64,000 nucleotides of DNA from Cronobacter muytjensii ATCC 51329 (GTDB lineage: Bacteria > Pseudomonadota > Gammaproteobacteria > Enterobacterales > Enterobacteriaceae). The position numbers and the translations under genes are program-made. The notes beneath the pieces are model-generated. The model ran no database searches. It worked only from the letters and a program-made list of their open reading frames with translations, and had not been told where the DNA came from. The stretch is from the NCBI RefSeq assembly GCF_001277195.1, contig NZ_CP012268.1, forward strand, positions 1,116,001 to 1,180,000, in the 5' to 3' direction. Shown in pieces: positions 1 through 7,878 of the stretch; positions within the stretch are counted from its first letter, which is position 1; each line of letters opens with the position of its first letter.

Positions 1-253
1 GACGCTCGCGCCAGCCTTCCGGCTCATCCGCGCTGTCGCTGCTAAGCAGCGTTTTGACTTTACTGACCTGGACGCCTTGCTCAATCCAGTGTTTGATTTC
101 GCGGATGCGGTCGATATCCGCCTCGCTGAACAGGCGGTGACCGCCGTCGGTGCGCACGGGTTTGAGCAGCCCGTAGCGTCGCTGCCATGCGCGCAGCGTC
201 ACCGGGTTTACTTCGCAAAGATCGGCGACTTCGCCAATCGTATATAGCGCCAT
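1..253 (-). CDS. mlrA: MerR-family regulator MlrA, N-terminal part (cut by window edge)
   Basis: The reverse strand encodes about 84 residues beginning MALYTIGEVADLCEVNP and continuing with WQRRYGLLKP, which I recognise as the DNA-binding N-terminus of MlrA. The MerR winged helix-turn-helix fills the visible part (about residues 3-70). In E. coli MlrA works with RpoS and c-di-GMP input to activate csgD, and so curli and biofilm matrix. The start codon at 253 has a good AGGAAGAG ribosome site upstream. The gene is transcribed in the same direction as metG but separated from it by a terminator, so it probably has its own promoter in 254-383. In E. coli mlrA lies beside btsSR; here metG and mrp are in between. 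The C-terminal part is outside the window. Confidence 0.93.
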   Translation of the reverse strand, partial: MALYTIGEVADLCEVNPVTLRAWQRRYGLLKPVRTDGGHRLFSEADIDRIREIKHWIEQGVQVSKVKTLLSSDSADEPEGWRER

Positions 254-383
254 ACTGGTTCTCTTCCTGGGATCGTACCCGTTAAATGTAGTAGGTGTTG
301 CACGAACCGGGAAAAAGAGTTTAAACCAGACCGGTTACGGGTAAAACGGCAATCGGACATGCTCAACGACGGGGCATGGCACG

Positions 384-414
384 AAAAAAGGGGAGATGTG
401 CATCCCCCCTTTAT
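384..414 (-). terminator. metG rho-independent terminator
   Basis: An AAAGGGG arm pairs with CCCCTTT around an inner GATG-TG-CATC stem. On the reverse strand the hairpin is followed by a T run, as expected for transcripts leaving metG. It separates metG from mlrA. Confidence 0.8.
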
Positions 415-446
415 TTATGACGCCTGCAGCGCGTCGGTGTGGTGAA

Positions 447-2480
447 TTATTTCACCTGCTGCCCCGGTTTGGCGCCGCTGTCCGGGCTTAACAGGAAGAT
501 ATCTTTCCCGCCTGGGCCCGCAGCCATCACCATCCCTTCGGAGATGCCGAAGCGCATTTTACGCGGCGCGAGATTCGCCACCATCACCGTCAGGCGGCCA
601 ATCAGCGCCTGCGGGTCCGGGTAAGCGGAGCGGATGCCGGAGAAGACGTTGCGTTTTTCGCCGTCAAGATCCAGCGTCAGGCGCAGCAGCTTGTCGGAGC
701 CTTCCACAAATTCCGCATTTTCGATAAGCGCCACGCGCAGGTCGATTTTCGCGAAATCGTCAAACGTGATGGTGTCCTGGATAGGGTTGTCCGCCAGTTC
801 GCCGGTCGCCGGCGCGGCCGCGGCTTTCACTTCTTCTTTTGACGCTTCCACTAACGCTTCCACCTGTTTCATTTCGATACGGTTATACAGCGCCTTAAAG
901 CTATTCACTTTATGGCCGAGCAGCGGGGCGTTGATGCCATCCCAGGTCAGCCCGGTATTCAGGAACGCCTCGGCGCGCTCGCACAGCTCCGGCAGCACCG
1001 GTTTCAGCCAGGTCATCAGCACGCGGAACAGATTAATGCCCATGGAGCAGATCGCCTGCAGTTCGGCATCGCGACCTTCCTGCTTCGCCACGACCCACGG
1101 CGCCTGTTCGTCGACATAGCGGTTAGCGAGATCGGCAAGCGCCATGATTTCGCGAATGGCCTTACCAAACTCGCGGCTCTCCCACGCGTTGCCAATGACG
1201 ACCGCCGCGTCGGTAAAGGTTTTGTAGAGCGCCGGGTCGGCGAGTTCCGCCGCCAGCTCGCCGTCAAAGCGTTTGGCGATAAAGCCTGCGTTGCGCGACG
1301 CCAGGTTTACCACTTTGTTAACAATGTCGGCATTCACGCGCTGCACGAAATCTTCCAGGTTCAGGTCGATATCGTCGATGCGCGAGGAGAGCTTCGCCGC
1401 GTAGTAGTAACGCAGGCTGTCAGCGTCGAAATGGTTCAGCCAGGTGCTGGCTTTAATAAAGGTGCCGCGCGATTTGGACATCTTCGCGCCGTTGACCGTC
1501 ACGTAGCCGTGGACAAACAGGTTGGTCGGCTTGCGAAAACCGCTGCCTTCCAGCATTGCCGGCCAGAACAGGCTGTGGAAGTAGACGATATCTTTACCGA
1601 TAAAGTGATACAGCTCGGCGTCGGAGTCTTTCTTCCAGTATTCGTCAAAGCTTTCGGTGTCGCCGCGCTTGTCGCACAGGTTTTTGAACGAACCCATATA
1701 GCCAATCGGCGCATCCAGCCAGACGTAGAAATATTTGCCCGGCGCGTTCGGGATTTCAAAGCCGAAGTAAGGCGCGTCGCGGGAGATGTCCCACTGCTGC
1801 AGGCCGGATTCAAACCACTCCTGCATTTTGTTCGCCACCTGCTCCTGGAGCGCGCCGGAACGGGTCCACGCCTGCAGCATTTCGCTAAACGACGGCAGAT
1901 CGAAGAAGAAGTGCTCGGAATCGCGCATCACCGGCGTGGCGCCGGACACCACGGATTTCGGCTCGATAAGCTCGGTCGGGCTGTAGGTCGCGCCGCAGAC
2001 TTCACAGTTATCGCCGTACTGATCCGGGGATTTACATTTCGGGCAGGTGCCTTTCACAAAACGGTCCGGCAGGAACATGCCTTTTTCCGGATCGTAGAGC
2101 TGCGAAATGGTGCGATTTTTAATAAAACCGTTTTCTTTCAGACGGGTGTAGATAAGCTCCGACAGCACGCGGTTTTCATCGCTGTGGGTTGAGTGATAAT
2201 TGTCGTAGCTGATGTTAAAGCCTGCAAAATCGGTCTGATGCTCTTTGCTCATCTCGGCAATCATCTGCTCCGGCGTGATGCCGAGTTGCTGGGCCTTGAG
2301 CATGATGGGCGTGCCGTGGGCGTCGTCGGCGCAGATGAAATTAACCTCGTGGCCGCGCATTCGCTGGTAACGGACCCAGACATCAGCCTGGATGTGCTCC
2401 AGCATATGGCCGAGGTGGATGGAGCCGTTGGCGTACGGCAGCGCGCACGTTACCAGAATTTTCTTCGCGACTTGAGTCAT
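447..2480 (-). CDS. metG: Methionine-tRNA ligase
   Basis: This 677-residue protein matches E. coli MetG in length and almost throughout in sequence. It charges tRNA(Met) and initiator tRNA with methionine in the cytoplasm. The class I signature HLGH is at residues 22-25, a zinc knuckle (CPKC...CEVC) lies near 145-161, and a KMSKS loop is in the catalytic domain. The C-terminal tRNA-binding/dimerisation domain contains IDLRVALIENAEFVEGSDKL. The reading frame is open 70 codons further upstream, but MTQVAKKILV is the family start, so 2480 is chosen. The ribosome site is weak, as is common for this gene. In E. coli metG is divergent from mrp and adjacent to it; here about 3.7 kb with two c-di-GMP genes separates them. 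Confidence 0.97.
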   Translation of the reverse strand: MTQVAKKILVTCALPYANGSIHLGHMLEHIQADVWVRYQRMRGHEVNFICADDAHGTPIMLKAQQLGITPEQMIAEMSKEHQTDFAGFNISYDNYHSTHSDENRVLSELIYTRLKENGFIKNRTISQLYDPEKGMFLPDRFVKGTCPKCKSPDQYGDNCEVCGATYSPTELIEPKSVVSGATPVMRDSEHFFFDLPSFSEMLQAWTRSGALQEQVANKMQEWFESGLQQWDISRDAPYFGFEIPNAPGKYFYVWLDAPIGYMGSFKNLCDKRGDTESFDEYWKKDSDAELYHFIGKDIVYFHSLFWPAMLEGSGFRKPTNLFVHGYVTVNGAKMSKSRGTFIKASTWLNHFDADSLRYYYAAKLSSRIDDIDLNLEDFVQRVNADIVNKVVNLASRNAGFIAKRFDGELAAELADPALYKTFTDAAVVIGNAWESREFGKAIREIMALADLANRYVDEQAPWVVAKQEGRDAELQAICSMGINLFRVLMTWLKPVLPELCERAEAFLNTGLTWDGINAPLLGHKVNSFKALYNRIEMKQVEALVEASKEEVKAAAAPATGELADNPIQDTITFDDFAKIDLRVALIENAEFVEGSDKLLRLTLDLDGEKRNVFSGIRSAYPDPQALIGRLTVMVANLAPRKMRFGISEGMVMAAGPGGKDIFLLSPDSGAKPGQQVK

Positions 2481-3146
2481 AGTGAGTATTACGTCTTCTG
2501 TGGCAAATGGGGCAGTCATAGTAACCGAATCAACCCGCGTTGAGTACCGCGCCGCGGCAAAAGCGCGCAAAAAAGCAGAGGAAAGAGCGACCTGCGGCGA
2601 CGCCGTGCGCGGCCATCCATTCAGGGCTGGCGGCTGGCGAAGAGCGGGTTGAGCGCGGGTAAGACGATTTTGGTGTGGCGGCGTCACCATACTCGCTCAT
2701 CGGACACGGGTGCCCGCCGCTGTGTCTGGTTCAGTGGCTCACTCTTATTGGCACAGCGCGTTACCGTCAGCCCGTTAAACGGTGGCAGGCGGCTTACCGC
2801 GAGCGAAAAAGAGTGCGTTGGGTTATTTATTATCGTGCGAACATTCTTACAGCTGAACAGAAAGCATGCTGGCACATTTGCAAAACACAGAAACAAAAAT
2901 GGAATGATAATTACTAGCGATTAGTTATAATGTCTCGGCGTTAAATAGAGCGAAATACTTTTTCTCCACATTTATTTATAAACCCATCAACGTCAGAATA
3001 ATATCAAGTCCATTTTTACACAGATGTATCACACGTTATTTACATGCATAAGCAATTACGCATTATTGATAACGTTTATCTGCTGACGCATTCGAGATTT
3101 CTTTGATTTGGTTCTGTTTTTGGAATTTGAAAAGGAGGTAATATTT
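2481..3146. other. Intergenic region upstream of metG and the HD-GYP gene
   Basis: About 670 bases without a convincing gene. The metG-proximal part has the GC content of its neighbours. From about 2800 the DNA becomes clearly AT-rich, marking the left edge of the inserted c-di-GMP segment. It should contain the metG promoter and the promoter of the rightward HD-GYP gene. I saw no clear -35/-10 pair, tRNA or repeat end. Confidence 0.5.
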
Positions 3147-3164
3147 ATGATTGGCCCATATTGA
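3147..3164 (+). CDS. Five-codon leader minigene (MIGPY) before the HD-GYP gene
   Basis: A very strong Shine-Dalgarno sequence, AAGGAGGT at 3132-3139, sits 7 bases before ATG 3147. The reading frame ATG ATT GGC CCA TAT TGA stops after five codons. The stop runs directly into a second strong ribosome site (GGAGGAG) for the HD-GYP gene at 3174. This arrangement suggests translational coupling or ribosome loading. Whether the minigene is translated is inference. It could also be a relic of an alternative start. Confidence 0.4.
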   Translation: MIGPY

Positions 3165-3173
3165 GGAGGAGAA

Positions 3174-4391
3174 ATGGTTTTTAATATTGGTAATACATTG
3201 ATATTTCTATGTAGAACTAAGGAGAGGTTTAGAAATAATTTAATTTTTAATGGAGTCTACGCGTCGTACATTGCTTATCGTCTGTCGTTAATGATGGAGA
3301 AAAGTAATGCTTTTTGCCTGCGGGCTTTGATCTGTGGCTTGTTACAGGGTTACACCACGCCTGCCAGGGACAATAAAAAAGCGCAGGACGAGGAAAATCC
3401 GTCGCTCAATAACATACAACGCGTAGAACTGAGCGATTGCTCGGTCTTCGAGAGTTTTTCAACGCCGACGCGTTATCGGTTTTATGATTATGATCTTTTG
3501 AAAGCGTTAGCTATTTCACAGGAGGATATTTTAATTTCTTCTGTTTTGAAGATAAGTAACGATTTCGATCTGTTTTTGCATAAATCACGCTTGTATGAAA
3601 AATTAGAGCATGAGCGAGGCTCTGCATTGCAAGCGAGTTCATTATTTGATGAGTTCGCAATAAGCACGCGCCCTGAAAGATTCTATCCGGGCTTAATGGA
3701 TGAACTCATGAAATTAACTGAACTGGATGATTTTTGGTTTTATCTGCGTGCTGATTATATTGAAGGGATGATCAGGACGATTAATTTTGATAAATCATTA
3801 CCTGTCATGAATGATGAGCATACGCTAAGTTTAGCGCGCCTGCTCTCCACCATTGTGGATATGAAAAACCCTCTTACCTATCATCACTCACTCAAAGTCG
3901 GCGAATTAGCGAGCTTTATTGGTAAGAAGATGTACCTTGATGAAAGAACCTGCAACCGATTATATCTTGCTGGCTTATTGCACGATCTCGGGAAAATCAA
4001 TACTGCCGATGGCATACTGAATAAATGTGGGAAACTCACGCCGGGCGAATACAGGACTATTCAGCGCCACGTCACGGACACCCGCGGCATCCTGCGTAGC
4101 ATAATTATTGATGAAAGTGTGGTTGACTGGGCCGCCGAGCATCATGAGCGTATTGACGGCTCAGGCTATCCCATGAAAAAAACAGGAGAACAGCTCTCAT
4201 TACCCAGCAGGATAATGGCGATAGCAGATATTTTTCAGGCGCTATGCCAAAAAAGAACGTATCGTGAGGCGCTTCCTCTCGATAAAGTTTTATCAATTAT
4301 ACGGACAGAATGTGCAAATGGAAAAATATGCTCAAGAACCTTTAGCGTTTTCGAAGAAAATGCTAAAGAGTGCTACGAAATCGCTAAATAA
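3174..4391 (+). CDS. HD-GYP domain cyclic-di-GMP phosphodiesterase
   Basis: 405 residues with no membrane segments apparent. The C-terminal half is a canonical HD-GYP domain: HD at residues 270-271 in GLLHDLGK, the second signature HHERIDGSGYP at 323-333, and the metal-binding D in AIADIF at about 352. HD-GYP enzymes hydrolyse c-di-GMP (some act on cGAMP) to linear or mononucleotide products. Residues 40-200 may be a degenerate first HD domain, an arrangement seen in Vibrio HD-GYP proteins; that is inference. The start at 3174 has a strong GAGGAGG site. The gene is AT-rich compared with metG and mrp and is followed after 11 bases by a GGDEF cyclase gene, so the two are likely co-transcribed. 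HD-GYP proteins are uncommon in E. coli relatives, which supports horizontal acquisition. Confidence 0.88.
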   Translation: MVFNIGNTLIFLCRTKERFRNNLIFNGVYASYIAYRLSLMMEKSNAFCLRALICGLLQGYTTPARDNKKAQDEENPSLNNIQRVELSDCSVFESFSTPTRYRFYDYDLLKALAISQEDILISSVLKISNDFDLFLHKSRLYEKLEHERGSALQASSLFDEFAISTRPERFYPGLMDELMKLTELDDFWFYLRADYIEGMIRTINFDKSLPVMNDEHTLSLARLLSTIVDMKNPLTYHHSLKVGELASFIGKKMYLDERTCNRLYLAGLLHDLGKINTADGILNKCGKLTPGEYRTIQRHVTDTRGILRSIIIDESVVDWAAEHHERIDGSGYPMKKTGEQLSLPSRIMAIADIFQALCQKRTYREALPLDKVLSIIRTECANGKICSRTFSVFEENAKECYEIAK

Positions 4392-4402
4392 AAATTGGTT
4401 GT

Positions 4403-5803
4403 ATGAAAATTTCAATGCTTGTTAACAAAAGAAAAAACAAACGATACCTGGTCGGCACTCTCTTTTTTGCGTTTATTTCATTAATGATTCTGGTGGCAAT
4501 TACATTCAACCACATACGCGAAGTGTGTAACAATACCATTGAATCCGTCACGGAAATTCTGTTACGTGAGCAGGCGATCAATGACAGTATTGCGTCGATG
4601 ATTTCAACCTCCACGATGTCGCATATGAATAAACACTGCGAATCAAAAGATCTTTTAGGCGCGCTTTATACCAACCGTAACTTTAACGCGCAATCTTGCA
4701 GTAAAATAAATGCTGTGACTTTTGTTGAAAATTATCTTTCCAAAAAAACGCTGCAAAACAGATATTATTCGTCGCCAGAATATGGTTTTGTTTATTTTTT
4801 CAATGGCAAAAAATATAATAAATTACAGCCTGCGATGTACAGCGACGTCATTAGTCTCACGGGTAATTTTGCACGATTTCTTTCCTATGAGAAAAGGAAA
4901 AAAGACATTTTAGATTTTTGGGATAATCACCTTGAATTCAATGAGATTTATCGTGACTCGGTCAGTAAAAATCTGGTGATGACAATTGCAACGCCTGTCA
5001 CTAACTCTTATACCCGGGAAGTGATTGGCGTGATGTACACGGACATCAGTGAGGAAGAACTGCAGCAGCATGTATTTAGCAGGAATCCTGCCCCGGAATG
5101 GGTCAGCGTTACCGCTAATAATATCTCACACGATCGGCCTGGCCGCCTGTGCGCCACGAAGCATTGCGATGTTCATGCATTATCATTGAACGTACTTCGT
5201 CAACCGCTTGCGGAAATTTTCATTCTGGAAGCAAAGGTTGATCTCTACGCTTTTATTAAAGAAAATATAAAAACGTTCCTGGCGGTTTTGCTCGCTTTTT
5301 CAATTATTGTTACTGCGGTTATAAAAGCAATAAATCTTTTTCTGAACACCCAGAAACATGCCGTCATAGATTCATTAACGCAGGTCTATAACCGTCAGAT
5401 CATCCCACATCTGTCCGGTAAGGATTATAATAGCCTCGTTATTTTTGATTGTGATGAATTTAAAGTAATAAATGACACTCACGGACATCTGGTGGGCGAT
5501 GCGGCTTTAACGCATATCGCCAGCATAATTTCAAGTAACGTCAGACATGAAGATGTCGTCGTTCGCTACGGCGGCGATGAATTTATCGTGCTGTGTACGA
5601 ATGAAAAAATCCATGCGCGGAAAATGGCGGAAAGAATATGTTCAAAACTTAAAGTTAATCCCTTGGTTTTTGGCGATCTGACTTTGCCATTATCGATCTC
5701 TTTTGGCGTGGCTGAATTTACGGACGATCTGCACACCGCGCTATACAAAGCAGATAAAGCGCTTTATGCGCAAAAACTGAAGAGCCGCTCTCAGAGGAAT
5801 TGA
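4403..5803 (+). CDS. Membrane-bound GGDEF diguanylate cyclase
   Basis: 466 residues. A transmembrane segment at about 13-35, a periplasmic sensor region (36-288) and a second segment at about 291-314 precede a C-terminal GGDEF domain. The active site is RYGGDEF with GGDEF at 390-394, and the inhibitory site RHED is at 381-384, exactly five residues upstream. The enzyme should therefore make c-di-GMP from two GTP and be product-inhibited. The sensor contains a stretch resembling Cache-type sensors (ATPVTNSY...VIGVMYTDIS), and overall layout recalls E. coli DgcJ. The ligand is unknown. It forms an AT-rich two-gene unit with the preceding HD-GYP gene, so synthesis and breakdown of the same messenger are encoded side by side. 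The ribosome site is weak, suggesting coupling to the upstream gene. Confidence 0.9.
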   Translation: MKISMLVNKRKNKRYLVGTLFFAFISLMILVAITFNHIREVCNNTIESVTEILLREQAINDSIASMISTSTMSHMNKHCESKDLLGALYTNRNFNAQSCSKINAVTFVENYLSKKTLQNRYYSSPEYGFVYFFNGKKYNKLQPAMYSDVISLTGNFARFLSYEKRKKDILDFWDNHLEFNEIYRDSVSKNLVMTIATPVTNSYTREVIGVMYTDISEEELQQHVFSRNPAPEWVSVTANNISHDRPGRLCATKHCDVHALSLNVLRQPLAEIFILEAKVDLYAFIKENIKTFLAVLLAFSIIVTAVIKAINLFLNTQKHAVIDSLTQVYNRQIIPHLSGKDYNSLVIFDCDEFKVINDTHGHLVGDAALTHIASIISSNVRHEDVVVRYGGDEFIVLCTNEKIHARKMAERICSKLKVNPLVFGDLTLPLSISFGVAEFTDDLHTALYKADKALYAQKLKSRSQRN

Positions 5804-6177
5804 CGCTAAAACCGCCCATTAAAAACAGGGTTCTTTCGTAAAGGGGCCCTGTTACGAGTAACGACACCGTAAAGGCTGGCTCTATGGTATTTCGTTACAG
5901 TCGCCCAGCACATCGCCGCCGGCATCGTAAGCATTATGCTGCCTCGGGTTAAGGCGCCAGCGTGGTTCTTGCATTACGGATGCGCGGATCACATCCTGCG
6001 GCGAGACGTAAAATACGCGTCAGCCTTTCTCCGCCGTGCCGGCAGGCATGTACCGGTCTGCTTATAGCGCACGGGAGGCCAACGCCGTCGCGCCGTTTAA
6101 TATCGTCTTACTCCCCGCGACTCTGTTATGATTCTATGACTGCAATTTTTTAACATCAGAACAACAAAGGAGTCGGG
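5804..6177. other. Intergenic region between the GGDEF gene and mrp
   Basis: No gene seen. A hairpin with arms AACAGGG and CCCTGTT at 5824-5853 may end the c-di-GMP transcript, although it lacks a good T run. A TATGAT at 6127-6132 is a plausible -10 for mrp, with only a weak -35 around 6104. GC content rises back to the genome level across this stretch, marking the right edge of the inserted segment. Confidence 0.4.
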
Positions 6178-7287
6178 ATGAATTCGCAATCCCAGGCCAA
6201 ATCCCCCGAGGCGCTGCGCGCGCTGGTCGCCGGGACGCTGGCCAATTTCCAGCACCCAACCCTGAAGCACAATCTGACGGCGCTAAAAGCGCTGCATCAT
6301 GTCGCCTGGCTTGATGACACTATCCATATCGAGCTGCAAATGCCGTTTGCCTGGCGCAGCGGGTTTGAAGAGCTTAAAGAGCAGGTGAGCGCCGAGCTGC
6401 TACGCCTCACCGGCGCCAGCGCTATCGACTGGAAGCTCTCGCACAGTATCGCCACTTTAAAGCGCGTGAAAAATCAGCCGGGCGTTAACGGCGTGAAAAA
6501 CATCATCGCGATAAGCTCCGGCAAGGGCGGGGTAGGGAAATCCTCTACTGCCGTTAACCTGGCGCTGGCGCTGGCGGCCGAAGGGGCCAAAGTGGGTATT
6601 CTCGATGCTGACATCTATGGCCCGTCAGTGCCGACGATGCTTGGCGCGGAAGGCGAACGCCCGACGTCGCCGGACGGCACGCATATGGCGCCGATTATGT
6701 CTCACGGGCTTGCCACTAACTCCATCGGCTATCTGGTGACGGACGATAATGCGATGGTGTGGCGCGGCCCGATGGCGAGTAAAGCGCTGCTGCAACTGTT
6801 GCAGGAAACGATGTGGCCGGATCTCGATTATCTGGTGCTGGATATGCCGCCAGGCACTGGCGACATTCAGTTAACGCTCGCCCAGAATATCCCGGTAACC
6901 GGCGCGGTGGTCGTGACCACGCCGCAGGATATTGCGCTTATCGACGCCAAAAAAGGCATCGTGATGTTTGAGAAAGTGGACGTGCCGGTACTCGGTATTG
7001 TTGAGAACATGAGCATGCACATTTGCAGCAACTGCGGCCACCATGAGCCTATCTTCGGCACCGGCGGCGCGGAAAAACTTGCGGAAACCTACCGCACCCA
7101 ACTTCTGGGGCAGATGCCGCTGCATATTACTCTGCGCGAAGATCTCGACCGCGGTCAGCCGACCGTTGTCTCCCGCCCCGAGAGCGAATTCACCACCCTT
7201 TACCGCCAGCTGGCGGGCCGTGTGGCGGCGCAGCTCTACTGGCAGGGCGAGGTGATCCCCGGCGACATCGCGTTTCGCGCGGTGTAA
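6178..7287 (+). CDS. mrp: Iron-sulfur cluster carrier protein Mrp (ApbC)
   Basis: 369 residues, the same length as E. coli Mrp and collinear with it. Mrp/ApbC is a cytoplasmic P-loop ATPase that binds and transfers Fe-S clusters to apoproteins. Residues 1-95 form the MIP18/DUF59-like domain. The deviant Walker A motif SSGKGGVGKSS is at about residues 112-122, and the cluster-binding CSNC motif is at about 283-286. The start has a strong AAGGAGTCGGG ribosome site. It ends at a bidirectional terminator shared with the convergent acetyltransferase gene. Confidence 0.96.
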   Translation: MNSQSQAKSPEALRALVAGTLANFQHPTLKHNLTALKALHHVAWLDDTIHIELQMPFAWRSGFEELKEQVSAELLRLTGASAIDWKLSHSIATLKRVKNQPGVNGVKNIIAISSGKGGVGKSSTAVNLALALAAEGAKVGILDADIYGPSVPTMLGAEGERPTSPDGTHMAPIMSHGLATNSIGYLVTDDNAMVWRGPMASKALLQLLQETMWPDLDYLVLDMPPGTGDIQLTLAQNIPVTGAVVVTTPQDIALIDAKKGIVMFEKVDVPVLGIVENMSMHICSNCGHHEPIFGTGGAEKLAETYRTQLLGQMPLHITLREDLDRGQPTVVSRPESEFTTLYRQLAGRVAAQLYWQGEVIPGDIAFRAV

Positions 7288-7305
7288 AGGGCGATAACCT
7301 GCCTG

Positions 7306-7334
7306 AAAAACGCCTCCTTCGGGAGGCGTTTTTT
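7306..7334. terminator. Bidirectional terminator between mrp and the GNAT gene
   Basis: A perfect ACGCCTCC / GGAGGCGT stem with a TTC-type loop has an A run on one side and a T run on the other. It can terminate both convergent genes and overlaps the GNAT stop codon. Confidence 0.88.
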
Positions 7335-7764
7335 ATGGGTCAGATTGGCGAAAATGCAGCAGTTCGTACGCGCCTTCCGGCGCTTCGCCGCTCGCCTCCC
7401 GCACCCAGCCGCGACGCTCATAAAAGCGCAGCGCGCGCGTATTTTTCACCATACATTTCAGCGCGCCGGTGCTGGTAAAGCGCGCCTGTACAGCCGCAAG
7501 CAGCGCCGCGCCGACGCCTTTGCCCTGCGCTTCAGGCGCTACAAACAGATGGTGCAGAAAATTATCATTCCCGGCGAGCGACGCGAACCCGAGCCGGTGG
7601 TCGTCCTCCTCCGCCACCAGTATGGTTTCGCCCAGCGTGTCGGCGTCGAAATCCTCCAGCCGCCATTCGCTGCCGTCGAGCCACGGCCAGCCCTCGCGTC
7701 GGGCGTGTAAATAAATCGTGCGCAGGAAAGGACGATCGCTCTCCTGCCAGGGTCTGATGTTCAC
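7333..7764 (-). CDS. GNAT-family N-acetyltransferase
   Basis: 143 residues with the GNAT fold signature: LFVAPEAQGKGVGAALL is the acetyl-CoA binding motif A, and a C-terminal NTRALRFYERRGW segment is motif B. It should transfer an acetyl group from acetyl-CoA to an amine; the substrate is not indicated. I chose the GTG at 7764 (protein VNIRPWQESD, first residue read as Met) because a near-perfect AAGGAGG lies 6 bases upstream of it. The ATG at 7797 gives a longer frame without a comparable site. It is convergent with mrp and divergent from btsS. Confidence 0.85.
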   Translation of the reverse strand: MNIRPWQESDRPFLRTIYLHARREGWPWLDGSEWRLEDFDADTLGETILVAEEDDHRLGFASLAGNDNFLHHLFVAPEAQGKGVGAALLAAVQARFTSTGALKCMVKNTRALRFYERRGWVREASGEAPEGAYELLHFRQSDP

Positions 7765-7878
7765 GCGCTGCCTCCTTAATAAACGACGCTCACTCACGGT
7801 TTTTTGGTTTTCTTCATAGAAAGTTATGGCACAGCAGCGTATTTTACGCGCTCTTAATCGCAGGACCGGAGCGTGGCC

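Noticed and set aside
912..2192. 426-codon rightward open frame opposite metG
   Set aside because: It mirrors the well-supported metG gene, has no ribosome site and the composition expected of an antisense frame in GC-rich coding DNA.
2684..2924. Short open frames on both strands upstream of metG
   Set aside because: They have no ribosome sites or recognisable products and change composition midway.
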